A stretch of DNA of 64,000 bases from Roseomonas sp. (GTDB lineage: Bacteria; Pseudomonadota; Alphaproteobacteria; Acetobacterales; Acetobacteraceae), in NCBI GenBank assembly GCA_020249465.1, contig JADCFP010000016.1, positions 1 through 64,000 on the forward strand. Direction: 5' to 3'. Both the position numbers and the translations under genes were made by a program. Positions 16,335 through 24,963 of the stretch are shown here, in pieces. Below the pieces are notes generated by a model that was not told the origin of the DNA, did not search any database, and saw only the letters and a program-made list of their open reading frames with translations. Position 1 is the first letter of the stretch. The number at the start of each line of letters is the position of its first letter.

Positions 16335-17570
16335 ATGTCGCTTTTCACCCGCATCACCCTGCCGCTTGCGGCGATCAATTTCATCAACCAGGCCAATCGG
16401 TCCCTGGTCGCGGTGATCGGGCCATTTCTGGCGCTTGAATTCGGCCTGACAGCAGCAGAACTTGGGCTGCTCGCCGCGTGCTTTTTCGCAAGCTACGCCA
16501 TGGCGCAATTACCGATTGGGCTTGCGCTTGATTTGAAAGGCCCGCGGCGCGTGCAGGCGACCTTGGCGCTGGTTGCTGCAACGGGTTTTGTGATCAGTGC
16601 GCTATCAACCGATGTGCTGATGCTGGCAGCGGGGCGCTGCGTGGCAGGTATTGGTGTGGCGGCGGGGCTAATGGCGATGCTGAAGGCCAATACGCAATGG
16701 TATCCCAAGGAACGCGTTGCGGCAGTCACTGGCGCAGGCTTGTTCTTCGCGTCCATGGGTGGGCTTGCCGCCACCATGCCGGTGCAATGGGCGCTGCCCT
16801 TCATTGGCTGGCGCGGTGTTTTCGCGGTGCTGGCAATACTCGCCGTTATGGTATCGGCCTGGATCTGGTTTTCCGTGCCCAATGCGCCGCCCGGTGTTGC
16901 ACCTGCGCCGCGGCGCAGTCTGCGTCAGGAAATCGGCGAATATGGTCGCATCTTCAAGGACCCGGTATTTCTACGCCTGGTGCCTACGGTTGGCATGCTC
17001 TCCACGCTCAATTTCACCTATCAGGGGCTTTGGGCGGGGCCGTGGTTGCGCGATGTCGGCGGCTTGGATGATGGCGCGCGCGCTGCCGCCTTGCTGATCT
17101 ATGCGCTTGGCATGATGATCGGCAGTCTTTTCACCGGGCAGGCGGCATCCTTCGCGCAGGCGCGCGGCTTTTCGCCGATGTTGATGCCCTATGTTGGTGT
17201 CGCGGGATGCCTGTTCGCGCAAGCCATGCTGATGCTGGGGCCGAGCAATTTCTGGGTCATGGCCTTCCTCTGGTTTTTCTTCTCTTTCTCAGGCTCTGTT
17301 GGACCCGCAGGCTATGCGGCGATTGCGCAAGGCTTCCCACCAGCGCTTGCTGGGCGCGTTTCCACCGCCATCAATTTCCTGATGCTGTGCGTTGTTTTCT
17401 TGTTCCAAACCGGCATTGGTGCCATCCTTGATCTCTGGCCGCGCGCAGCCTCGGGCGGTTGGGCTCCTGAGGGTTATGTCTGGGCGCTTGGCATGACATT
17501 CTCCGTCCAATTGGCGGCAGCGCTTTGGATTTTTCTGCCCTGGCGGCAACCACGAAAGGAACCCGTGTGA
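16335..17570 (+). CDS. MFS transporter
   Basis: A 411-residue major facilitator with 12 predicted hydrophobic segments. The loop 2-3 signature (LDLKGPRRVQ) and RCVAGIGVAAGLMAML in helix 4 are visible. The start is the ATG at 16335, right after nine consecutive C bases with no Shine-Dalgarno; an in-frame ATG at 16296 with GAGGGG nearby would add 13 polar residues. The substrate is unknown. It overlaps the PPK2 gene by one base (TGATG). Confidence 0.85.
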   Translation: MSLFTRITLPLAAINFINQANRSLVAVIGPFLALEFGLTAAELGLLAACFFASYAMAQLPIGLALDLKGPRRVQATLALVAATGFVISALSTDVLMLAAGRCVAGIGVAAGLMAMLKANTQWYPKERVAAVTGAGLFFASMGGLAATMPVQWALPFIGWRGVFAVLAILAVMVSAWIWFSVPNAPPGVAPAPRRSLRQEIGEYGRIFKDPVFLRLVPTVGMLSTLNFTYQGLWAGPWLRDVGGLDDGARAAALLIYALGMMIGSLFTGQAASFAQARGFSPMLMPYVGVAGCLFAQAMLMLGPSNFWVMAFLWFFFSFSGSVGPAGYAAIAQGFPPALAGRVSTAINFLMLCVVFLFQTGIGAILDLWPRAASGGWAPEGYVWALGMTFSVQLAAALWIFLPWRQPRKEPV

Positions 17571-18448
17571 TGGAAAAAAGAGCAACAAAAATCCTGGATC
17601 GCTTCCGCGTGACAAAGGGGCGCGGCTTTCGCCTGAAGGATTTTGATCCGTCCGACACCGCTGGCCTTGACATGGAAAAAACCACCGCCGGGGCGTTGTT
17701 GCAGCAGGGGATCGAACGGCTCGCGCTATTGCAGGACAAGCTTTATGCACAGGATCGCTGGTCGGTGCTTTGCATCTTTCAGGCGATGGATGCCGCCGGC
17801 AAGGATGGCGCCATCAAGCATGTGTTTTCCGGCGTGAACCCGCAGGGCTGCCAGGTGCATTCCTTCAAGGCGCCGGGGGCGATGGAATTGGACCATGATT
17901 TCCTTTGGCGCCATTCCATTGCGCTTCCGGAACGTGGACGCATCGGCATCCATAACCGTTCCTGGTATGAGGAAGCGCTCGTGATGCGCGTGCATCCGGA
18001 ATTCCTTGCGCGGCAGAAGCTGCCACCTTCGCTGATCGGCAAGAAAATCTGGGATGAAAGGCTGGAAGATATCGCCGCCTATGAACGCTATCTGGCGCGC
18101 CAGGGGACGGTGGTGCTGAAATTCTTTCTCAATGTCAGCCAGGAAGAACAGAAAAAGCGCTTCCTTTCCCGCATTGATGAACCTGAGAAGAACTGGAAAT
18201 TCTCAGCCAATGATGTCGCCGAACGCGCGCATTGGAATGCCTATATGAAAGCCTATGATGCGGCGATTCGTGCCACGGCCGCGCCCCATGCTCCTTGGTT
18301 CGTGGTGCCGGCTGATGCCAAATGGTTCACCCGCCTTGTTGTGGTGGTGGCCATCATTGAAGCGCTCGAAAAGCTTGATCTGCACTACCCTGCGGTCACC
18401 AAGGAACAGCGCGCCGCGCTCGCGGTTGCCAGGAAACGCCTGGGATGA
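17570..18448 (+). CDS. polyphosphate kinase 2 (PPK2) family protein
   Basis: A 292-residue PPK2-family enzyme, which transfers phosphate between polyphosphate and nucleotides. The P-loop-like FQAMDAAGKDGAIKHV and the NRSWYEEALVMRVHPE segment are both present, with WKFSANDVAERAHWNAYMKAY near the C-terminus. The length suits a single-domain class I/III PPK2. The start ATG at 17570 overlaps the MFS stop and has GAAAGGA nine bases upstream. The nucleotide specificity (ADP, GDP or AMP) cannot be told from the sequence. Confidence 0.9.
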   Translation: MEKRATKILDRFRVTKGRGFRLKDFDPSDTAGLDMEKTTAGALLQQGIERLALLQDKLYAQDRWSVLCIFQAMDAAGKDGAIKHVFSGVNPQGCQVHSFKAPGAMELDHDFLWRHSIALPERGRIGIHNRSWYEEALVMRVHPEFLARQKLPPSLIGKKIWDERLEDIAAYERYLARQGTVVLKFFLNVSQEEQKKRFLSRIDEPEKNWKFSANDVAERAHWNAYMKAYDAAIRATAAPHAPWFVVPADAKWFTRLVVVVAIIEALEKLDLHYPAVTKEQRAALAVARKRLG

Positions 18449-18452
18449 AACG

Positions 18453-18791
18453 CTAATCCCCCACCGCATCCAGCACATGCAGCGCATAGGTATAGGCCGC
18501 ACCGGCATTGAGCGCGATGGCAACGCCAAGCGCTTCGGCGATTTCTTCCTTGGTGGCGCCGGCGGCTTTGGCCTTGCGTGCATGGGCATCAATGCAGCCA
18601 TCACATTTCGTGGTGATGGCAACAGCAAGGGCGATGAATTCGCGCGTCTTGGCATCCAGATGCTTGGTTTGCGCCGCGCCATTCGAAAGTGCCACAAAAC
18701 CCCTGACGATATCGGGGTGCAATTGCCCCAATTCCTTGCCGCGCGCCTTCAGCCCGGCGCTGTATTCTGCCCAATTCTTCACTTCAGTCAT
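18453..18791 (-). CDS. carboxymuconolactone decarboxylase / AhpD-like protein
   Basis: A 112-residue CMD-fold protein with the AhpD-type active-site pattern E51-x11-C63-x2-C66-x3-H70 (TTKCDGCIDAH). It is likely a thiol peroxidase or disulfide reductase rather than a decarboxylase. The start ATG at 18791 has AAAGGA upstream; an upstream TTG adds six residues. It lies 14 bp downstream of the TTC38-like gene, with which it probably forms an operon. Confidence 0.87.
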   Translation of the reverse strand: MTEVKNWAEYSAGLKARGKELGQLHPDIVRGFVALSNGAAQTKHLDAKTREFIALAVAITTKCDGCIDAHARKAKAAGATKEEIAEALGVAIALNAGAAYTYALHVLDAVGD

Positions 18792-18805
18792 GACTGAAAA
18801 TCCTT

Positions 18806-20155
18806 TCAATGCATCACGGCCGCGGCGGCGCTGGCATAGCCCACGCGGCGTTCCGGCGGCACGGGATGGCGTCCGGCCACGCGTTCCAGCAGCAGGCGCG
18901 CATCGGCCAGCATGCCGGCCTTCATCGCCGCATCCAGGAAAAGCTGTTCCAGCACATCCTGCTGCGCATGGCTGCCACCCATGCGGTGCATCACGCCAAT
19001 GGCAGGGCGCATCACGGTCACGGCACGGGCATGATCACCGCGCGCATGCGCCAGCACGGCCTCACATACTGGCAGCGCCGCATCGCGCAGAATGGGGGCG
19101 AGTGTGCCACCCGCGGCAATGGCATCGCGAATCCCATCCAACAGCCGCGCCGCCGCCTGGAAGCGCCCGGTCGCAACCAGAGCCATCATCCAATGCGGCA
19201 GGGTGAAGGCCGAAAGGCAATCGCCAATCCGCGCTTCCGCCTTATCAGCCAATTCTTCCCAGCGCGCTTCCACATTCACGCCCTGGCGTTGCAGGCGAAA
19301 CAGCATGGAAGCGGCGTTCTGCACATCAATATACAAATCGGGTGCGGCTTCCGTCAGCGGGCTTTGCAGGTTGCGAAAGCCCTTGTCGTAAAGCGCCAGC
19401 ACTTCCTCCGATTCGGCGCGTTCCAAATGATACATCGCGCGGTGCCACCACAAATGATGCGCCAGGTTGGAAGCGCCTTCCCAATGCCTTTCCAAGCCCG
19501 AGAGCCAGGCAATGCCCTCACCACGCCGGCCCTGCATTTCCATCACATGCGCAACGGCATGCGCGGCCCATAAATCGCCCGGGTCAAGGTCAATCGCGGC
19601 GCGGCCACTTTCTTCCGCCACTTGGTAATTGCCGCATTCCTCATGCGCGAAGCAGCGGCAGGCGAGAATACAGCCAAAGGCGGGAAGCGCTTCGGTCCAA
19701 TAGGGATAGACACTATCCACCACGCGCTGCATGACACCAGCGCGCCCGAGCCAAAAGGCGTTGAAGTGGTGCAAGCGGAAGGCCAGGATATCATGCGGGC
19801 GTTCGCGCAAAATCGCCTCCCACGTCGCCAGAGCCTGGTCGAGATCCCCTGCCGCCCAGGCGGTTACAGCGGCAGCATGGGCGACTTCCCGTGCGCTTGC
19901 CGTGGCCGCAAGGCGCGTGGCGGCCGCGGCTGCTTCCCGCGCGGCAGGCAGCAATGAGGCCTTGTAGCCGAGCAGCGCAAAGGCTGATTGCAGCACGCGC
20001 GCCATCGGCATCTCGCCATCCGCTTCCAGCAGCGCCTTCATGCGCGCGGGTGTATCGGCGCGATATTTCAGATAGCCTGTTACCACATGATCATAAGCGC
20101 GCGTCGCGGCCTCTGACGCGCTGGTGATGGCAAGGCCGTGCTGATCCTGGTGCAT
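18806..20155 (-). CDS. tetratricopeptide repeat protein 38 (TTC38)-like protein
   Basis: A 449-residue cytoplasmic all-helical protein resembling the TTC38 family. Recognisable parts are AAVTAWAAGDLDQALATWEAIL, PHDILAFRLHHFNAFWLG and HAVAHVMEMQGRRGEGIAWL, with histidine-rich helices (NLAHHLWWHRAMYHLE). The start is ATG 20155 (MHQDQHGLA), since the open frame upstream encodes nothing family-like. Family function is unknown. It is divergent from the second RidA gene and upstream of the AhpD-like gene. Confidence 0.83.
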   Translation of the reverse strand: MHQDQHGLAITSASEAATRAYDHVVTGYLKYRADTPARMKALLEADGEMPMARVLQSAFALLGYKASLLPAAREAAAAATRLAATASAREVAHAAAVTAWAAGDLDQALATWEAILRERPHDILAFRLHHFNAFWLGRAGVMQRVVDSVYPYWTEALPAFGCILACRCFAHEECGNYQVAEESGRAAIDLDPGDLWAAHAVAHVMEMQGRRGEGIAWLSGLERHWEGASNLAHHLWWHRAMYHLERAESEEVLALYDKGFRNLQSPLTEAAPDLYIDVQNAASMLFRLQRQGVNVEARWEELADKAEARIGDCLSAFTLPHWMMALVATGRFQAAARLLDGIRDAIAAGGTLAPILRDAALPVCEAVLAHARGDHARAVTVMRPAIGVMHRMGGSHAQQDVLEQLFLDAAMKAGMLADARLLLERVAGRHPVPPERRVGYASAAAAVMH

Positions 20156-20240
20156 GGAGAGGCTCCGACATTCAAGCGCAAAGCTTGCCAGCCTTGGCCA
20201 AGCCGTGTCGAGTATGAAGACCAACAAGACGGAGAAAGAC

Positions 20241-20708
20241 ATGTCCGAAGACACCCCCGAAGCCCGTCTCGCCGCGCTTGGTCTGGTGCTGCCGCCGGCG
20301 CCGAAGCCCTTGGGTACTTATGTGCCGTTCCGGCGCGACGGGAATATCATCTATCTGTCCGGCCAAGGCCCGCGCGATGCGGACGGCAAACCCATCAGCG
20401 GCAAGGTGCCAACTGAAGTCAGCATTGATGAAGCCTATCAGCTCGCCCGCCGCGTCGGGCTTTCCTTGCTGTCAGTCGCGGCATCGGCTGCCGGCGGGCT
20501 TTCGCGCCTGCGCGCGCTGAAAGTGCTTGGCATGGTCAATGCAGTGCCGGAGTTCCGCGAACATCCGCGCATCATCAATGGCTGTTCTGATCTTTTCGTC
20601 GCGGTACTCGGCGATAATGGTCAGCATGCGCGCTCCGCCGTTGGCTTTGGCAGCCTGCCCAATCAAATCCCGGTCGAGATTGAAGCGATTTTCCGCGTGC
20701 TTGACTGA
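20241..20708 (+). CDS. RidA family protein, second paralogue
   Basis: A 155-residue RidA-family protein, the same length as the one at 10841-11308 and similar in layout (a LAALGLVLPPAP opening, GQGPRDADGK, HARSAVGFGSLP with the conserved Arg, and VEIEAIFRV). Such 150-155-residue forms belong to a RidA subgroup broader than the archetype. GGAGAAAG precedes the ATG. It is convergent with dut (six-base gap). Function is probably enamine/imine hydrolysis; the physiological substrate is unknown. Confidence 0.88.
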   Translation: MSEDTPEARLAALGLVLPPAPKPLGTYVPFRRDGNIIYLSGQGPRDADGKPISGKVPTEVSIDEAYQLARRVGLSLLSVAASAAGGLSRLRALKVLGMVNAVPEFREHPRIINGCSDLFVAVLGDNGQHARSAVGFGSLPNQIPVEIEAIFRVLD

Positions 20709-20714
20709 AACCGA

Positions 20715-21167
20715 TCAAAGCTTGGTGCCGGTGCTGCCGAACCCGCCCGCCCCGCGCGCGGAATCCGGCAGTTCGGCCACTTCGCGCCAAACCCCGCGCG
20801 TGACTGGCGCCAGCACGGCCTGGGCAATGCGCATGCCGCGTTCCACGGTAAAGGGTTCGGTCCCCGCATTCATTAGAATGACACCCAATTCGCCACGATA
20901 ATCCTCGTCTATCGTGCCGGGGCTATTCGGCAGCGTAATGCCGTTTTTCAGCGCCAAACCAGACCGGGGCCGCACCTGAATTTCATACCCTGCCGGGATC
21001 GCCATTTTAAGGCCCGTCGGGATCAAGGCGCGCCCACCTGGCGGGATCACCACCGGCGCGCTGATCGCGGCCAATAAATCCATTCCCGCCGCCCCTTCTG
21101 TCGCATAGCTCGGCAGCGGCAAATCCGCGCCATGGGGCAGGCGTATCACAGCAATTTCCGGGGTCAT
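20715..21167 (-). CDS. dut: deoxyuridine 5'-triphosphate nucleotidohydrolase (dUTPase)
   Basis: A 150-residue trimeric dUTPase that hydrolyses dUTP to dUMP and PPi. Motifs appear in order: AAGMDL (1), RPRSGLAL (2), [10 protein letters not shown] (3, catalytic Asp), [10 protein letters not shown] (4) and the C-terminal GGFGSTG (5, glycine-rich lid). Length is normal. Its start overlaps the coaBC stop by four bases, and the coaBC-dut pair is a common proteobacterial arrangement. Confidence 0.96.
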   Translation of the reverse strand: MTPEIAVIRLPHGADLPLPSYATEGAAGMDLLAAISAPVVIPPGGRALIPTGLKMAIPAGYEIQVRPRSGLALKNGITLPNSPGTIDEDYRGELGVILMNAGTEPFTVERGMRIAQAVLAPVTRGVWREVAELPDSARGAGGFGSTGTKL

Positions 21168-22354
21168 GCCAAAGCCTCTGCAATGCGCGCGGCAAGCTTC
21201 GCCGCGACTTCTTCCTTTTTCATGCGTGGCCAGGCTTCCGTGCCCTTGGGCGTGATCAGTAGCACGGTATTCTCCGCCCCCCCCATCACATCGCCCGAGA
21301 CATCATTGGCAACGATCCAATCGCAGCCCTTTTTCTTGCGCTTGGCGCGCGCATGGTCTTCCAGCTTTTCTGTTTCTGCCGCGAAACCCACCATCAGTTT
21401 CGGCCGGCGCGGCCCGGCGGCCGAAAGTGTCGCCAGAATATCGGGGTTGAGCGCCAAGGCGATTGGCGGCGGCACTTCACCCGCGATTTTTTTCATTTTC
21501 TGATCGGCAGCCGCGGCACTCCGCCAATCCGCAACCGCTGCCGCGCAAATCGCAACATCGGCGGGAAGTGCTGCTTCGCAGGCCGCCAGCATATCGCGCG
21601 CCGATTCCACGCGCCGCACCGTGACACCTTTCGGATCAGGCAGCGCGACAGGGCCGGAAACCAAAGTCACCCGCGCACCCAGCGCAGCAAGCGCTGCGGC
21701 AATCGCATGGCCCTGCTTGCCGCTGCTGCGATTGGCGATGTAACGCACCGGGTCAATCGGTTCATGCGTGGGGCCGCTGGTCACCAGCACATGCCGGCCT
21801 TGCAGGGGCTGAGCGGTGGGTGTCAGCGCGGCTTCCACCGCCGCCAATAACGCGGCGGGTTCAATCAACCGGCCCGGCCCCGATTCCGGTTCCGCCATGG
21901 CGCCCACTTCCGGCCCGGCCAGCATCACCCCCCGCGCGCGCAAGGTCGCGATATTCGCCTGCGTCGCCGGGTTTTCCCACATGGCGGGGTTCATCGCCGG
22001 CGCCACCATGATCGGCGCGCGGGTCGCGAGCAGCACGCAAGTCGCCAAATCATCCGCCAGCCCATGCGTCATCTTCGCCAGCAAATCCGCGGACGCCGGC
22101 GCCACCAGCACCAGATCAGGCAGCCGCGCGAGGCGGATATGGCCAATATCCGCTTCCGCCGCCCAAAGATCATCATGCACTGCCTGACCGGTGATGGCGG
22201 CAATTGCCTCCTTGGTCACAAAACGCGCCCCGCCCGCGGTCAGGATGGCGGTCACACTCGCCCCCGCCTTACGCGCCAGACGCGTGAATTCCAGCACCTT
22301 ATAGGCAGCGACGGAGCCCGAGACGATGAGCAGGATTTTACGACCAGCAATCAT
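21164..22354 (-). CDS. coaBC: bifunctional phosphopantothenoylcysteine decarboxylase / phosphopantothenate-cysteine ligase
   Basis: A 396-residue CoaBC, catalysing two steps of coenzyme A synthesis. The CoaC half is FMN-binding, with [27 protein letters not shown] and the PAMNPAMW substrate-clamp motif. The CoaB half starts near residue 185 with [20 protein letters not shown] and RSSGKQG and contains AAVADWR. Full length, with no sign of damage. It overlaps dut and is divergent from the MFS gene at 22472. Confidence 0.96.
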   Translation of the reverse strand: MIAGRKILLIVSGSVAAYKVLEFTRLARKAGASVTAILTAGGARFVTKEAIAAITGQAVHDDLWAAEADIGHIRLARLPDLVLVAPASADLLAKMTHGLADDLATCVLLATRAPIMVAPAMNPAMWENPATQANIATLRARGVMLAGPEVGAMAEPESGPGRLIEPAALLAAVEAALTPTAQPLQGRHVLVTSGPTHEPIDPVRYIANRSSGKQGHAIAAALAALGARVTLVSGPVALPDPKGVTVRRVESARDMLAACEAALPADVAICAAAVADWRSAAAADQKMKKIAGEVPPPIALALNPDILATLSAAGPRRPKLMVGFAAETEKLEDHARAKRKKKGCDWIVANDVSGDVMGGAENTVLLITPKGTEAWPRMKKEEVAAKLAARIAEALA

Positions 22355-22471
22355 GGATGGAAGCGTAACCCAGAAGCCGCGTGAATGAAATCAGCCACCC
22401 CCTGGCGCGCGCCCCTGGTTCGGGCATCATGGGCGAAGGCCGCCCGATCAGCGCGGCAAGGGGGAAACAGC

Positions 22472-23734
22472 ATGGCAGGCGGGAAGCTCCGCGCCACCGG
22501 TGTTCTTGCGCCCTTCGGGCAGCGCGGCTTTCGCTTTCAATGGCCGGCTGATCTTGCCACCTCCTGGGCTTTTGAGATGGAGACGATCATCCTTGGTTGG
22601 TATGTGCTGACGGAAACAGGATCGGTCACCTGGCTGGCCATCTTCGGGTCCTTGCTGCTGATCGGTACGTTGCTGTCACCCATGTTTGGCGTGATGGGTG
22701 ATCGGGTTGGGCATCGGCGCGTGTTATCCGCCATGCGGGCCTGGTATGCCTTGCTGGCGGCTGTGCTCACGGCCTGTGCCATTGCGGGCTTGCTGTCCCC
22801 CTGGCTGGTTTGTGGCGTGGCCTTCCTGAGCGGCCTGGTGCGGCCTTCCGATATGGGCATGCGCAATGCGCTGATTGCGGCGGGCACGCCGCCCGCCTTG
22901 CTGATGGGCGCGATGGGGGTTGAACGCATGAGCGCCGATAGTGCGCGCGTGATCGGCGCACTGACCGGGGCGGGGCTGGTCGCCTTCCTTGGCATTGGCC
23001 CGGCCTATCTGGCGGTGACAGCGATTTATCTTTGCGCCTTTCTGCTGACCTTGCAGGTGGATGAACCGCCGCCGCGCGCGGCCCAAGGCGTGGTCATGAA
23101 AACGCCCTGGGCCGATCTTGGCGATGGCATTGCCTATGCCCGCGCAACACCGCCTGTGTTGGCGGCGCTGCTGCTGGCCTGCCTTGCCAATTTCGCCGCC
23201 TATCCGATCAGCGGAGGCCTGTTGCCCCATGTCGCGCGCGATGTTTACGGGCTGGATCGCACTGGGCTTGGCTATCTGTCGGCGAGTTTCGCCGGCGGCG
23301 CCATGCTCGGTTCGCTTTTCATCAGCGCGCGGGGAGGGGGCCTGCCACCGGCGCGCACCATGCTGGCTGCGTCGCTTTCCTGGTTCTTGCTGCTGCTGGT
23401 TTTCGCGCGCCTGACGGACCCGGTACTGGGCGGTGTGGTGCTGGCACTGGCGGGGTTTGTGCAAAGCTTTTGCATGGTGCCGCTGGCAGTGCTGCTGCTG
23501 CGCATCACCTTGCAGGAATTTCGCGGCCGCGTGATGGGGCTCCGCATGCTGGCCGTTTATGGCTTGCCGGTTGGGTTGATGCTGGCCGGGCCCTTGGTGG
23601 GTGAGATCGGCTTTGCCGATGCCGGTGCGCTTTATGCGGGCTTCGGCGCCCTATGCACGGTGGCGATTGCGCTTTTCTGGCGTAAGCATCTATTGCCGGG
23701 AGAAGTGCCGGCGAATGGGTTGCGCAGCCAATAG
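22472..23734 (+). CDS. MFS transporter (MFS_3/EntS-like)
   Basis: A 420-residue integral membrane protein. The start ATG 22472 follows an AAGGGGGAAA stretch; the frame is open for 29 codons upstream without hydrophobic or family features. Helix pairs are clear, with loop 2-3 GVMGDRVGHRR and FLSGLVRPSDMGMRNALIAA. It resembles the EntS/MFS_3 group of exporters. The substrate is unknown. Its end is convergent with the Bug receptor, with a perfect palindrome between them. Confidence 0.85.
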   Translation: MAGGKLRATGVLAPFGQRGFRFQWPADLATSWAFEMETIILGWYVLTETGSVTWLAIFGSLLLIGTLLSPMFGVMGDRVGHRRVLSAMRAWYALLAAVLTACAIAGLLSPWLVCGVAFLSGLVRPSDMGMRNALIAAGTPPALLMGAMGVERMSADSARVIGALTGAGLVAFLGIGPAYLAVTAIYLCAFLLTLQVDEPPPRAAQGVVMKTPWADLGDGIAYARATPPVLAALLLACLANFAAYPISGGLLPHVARDVYGLDRTGLGYLSASFAGGAMLGSLFISARGGGLPPARTMLAASLSWFLLLLVFARLTDPVLGGVVLALAGFVQSFCMVPLAVLLLRITLQEFRGRVMGLRMLAVYGLPVGLMLAGPLVGEIGFADAGALYAGFGALCTVAIALFWRKHLLPGEVPANGLRSQ

Positions 23735-23802
23735 AACGTTTCCCGTTCAACTATGTCCACGGGACACGCTCTACACCGTCATTTGGTCGCGTTTTCCAAG
23801 CC

Positions 23803-23822
23803 GCCAAGTGATCTCACTTGGC
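23803..23822. terminator. perfect palindrome between convergent genes, candidate two-way terminator
   Basis: GCCAAGTGATCTCACTTGGC has nine-base arms and a two-base centre. It sits in the 113-bp gap between the 3' ends of the MFS and Bug genes. A GTTTTCC segment lies on each side (23791-23797 and 23829-23835, direct copies), so a short T-run follows the hairpin on the plus strand. A two-way terminator is likely; a protein-binding site is the alternative. Confidence 0.5.
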
Positions 23823-23847
23823 TCGGACGTTTTCCTGAACGCCAGGC

Positions 23848-24840
23848 TTACCCCTGCCGCAACCCCGCACGTTCCGCCGCCGCGCGGGTCCAGGCTGTCT
23901 CCCGTTGCAGAAAGGCAGCGAAGCCTGGGGGCGTTGCCTCCGCCCCGCTGGCCATCAGGCTGCCCATGCCTTCCAGCCGCGTGCGCACGGCGGGGTCGGC
24001 AACGGCGGCGGCGACAGCTTCGCCCAGCGCCTTCGCGACTGGGTCGGGCAGGCCCGTTGGCGCCACAATGCCGACAAAGGCCGCGGCCTGATAATCGGCA
24101 ACGCCGGCCTCAGTCGCCGTTGGCAATTCGGGCGCTTGCGGCAACCGATTTGCGGCCGCCACCGCCAAAATCCGCACCGCGCCTTCCTTATGCAAAGGCA
24201 GCGCGGTGGAGATTTCTGTAATCGCGCCGGATAGGGTGCCAGACACAAGATCAGGCGCGAGCGCGCCCCCGCTGCCATAGGGGATATGGGTAATGCCCGC
24301 GCCGGTCGCGGCATTGAACATTTCAAGCGAAAGATGCGCTGCACTCGCAATGCCCGAAGACCCAAAGCCGAGCCTACCAGGATTGGCCTTCGAATGCGCG
24401 ACAAGTTCGGCCACCGTTTGCACTGGCAGGCTGCGATGCACGGCAATCACCATTGGCGTGCGCACAAAAAGCCCGATCGGCATGAAATCGCGCATCGGGT
24501 CATAGCCAAGATTGGCCTGCACGGTTGGGTTGATAGTAAGCGGTCCATTCGACCCGAGCAGAATAGTATACCCATCCGCCCGCATCCGCGCGACCTGCTG
24601 CGCCGCGACACTGCCGCCCGCGCCCGCGCGATTTTCCACCACCACAGGCTGGCCAAGCTTCGCCGCCATGGCTGGCGCGCAGGCACGCGCCGTCAGATCC
24701 GAATTCCCGCCCGGTGCGAAAGGCACGATCAGGCGGATGGGCTTATCGGGGAAGGCGGCCTGGGCACGCAGTGGCGTTGACAGGATTGGCGTCGCGGCAA
24801 GGGCTGTCAACATCGCGCGGCGCGTTGCGGTGAAGGTCAT
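23848..24840 (-). CDS. tripartite tricarboxylate transporter (Bug-family) substrate-binding protein
   Basis: A 330-residue periplasmic receptor with a twin-arginine-like leader (TRRAMLTALAATPILSTPLRAQA). The start ATG is at 24840. The mature protein has the Bug pattern FPDKPIRLIVPFAPGGNSDLTAR, VVENRAGAGGSVAA, DGYTILLGSNG and HIPYGSGG. Bug proteins deliver carboxylates or aromatic acids to TctAB permeases; none is in the window. It has 123 bp upstream before the SLBB gene and no obvious partner, so the ligand is unknown. Confidence 0.92.
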   Translation of the reverse strand: MTFTATRRAMLTALAATPILSTPLRAQAAFPDKPIRLIVPFAPGGNSDLTARACAPAMAAKLGQPVVVENRAGAGGSVAAQQVARMRADGYTILLGSNGPLTINPTVQANLGYDPMRDFMPIGLFVRTPMVIAVHRSLPVQTVAELVAHSKANPGRLGFGSSGIASAAHLSLEMFNAATGAGITHIPYGSGGALAPDLVSGTLSGAITEISTALPLHKEGAVRILAVAAANRLPQAPELPTATEAGVADYQAAAFVGIVAPTGLPDPVAKALGEAVAAAVADPAVRTRLEGMGSLMASGAEATPPGFAAFLQRETAWTRAAAERAGLRQG

Positions 24841-24963
24841 GTTTTCCGTCCGTTTCCCGATAGTAGCGGCAAGCTTGCGGCGTAAGGACGAGGCCGGCAA
24901 GCCCCTGCGATAACGGCGGCACATCACGCGCGCGCATGTTCAAGCCAAGCCGAACGCCATGCT

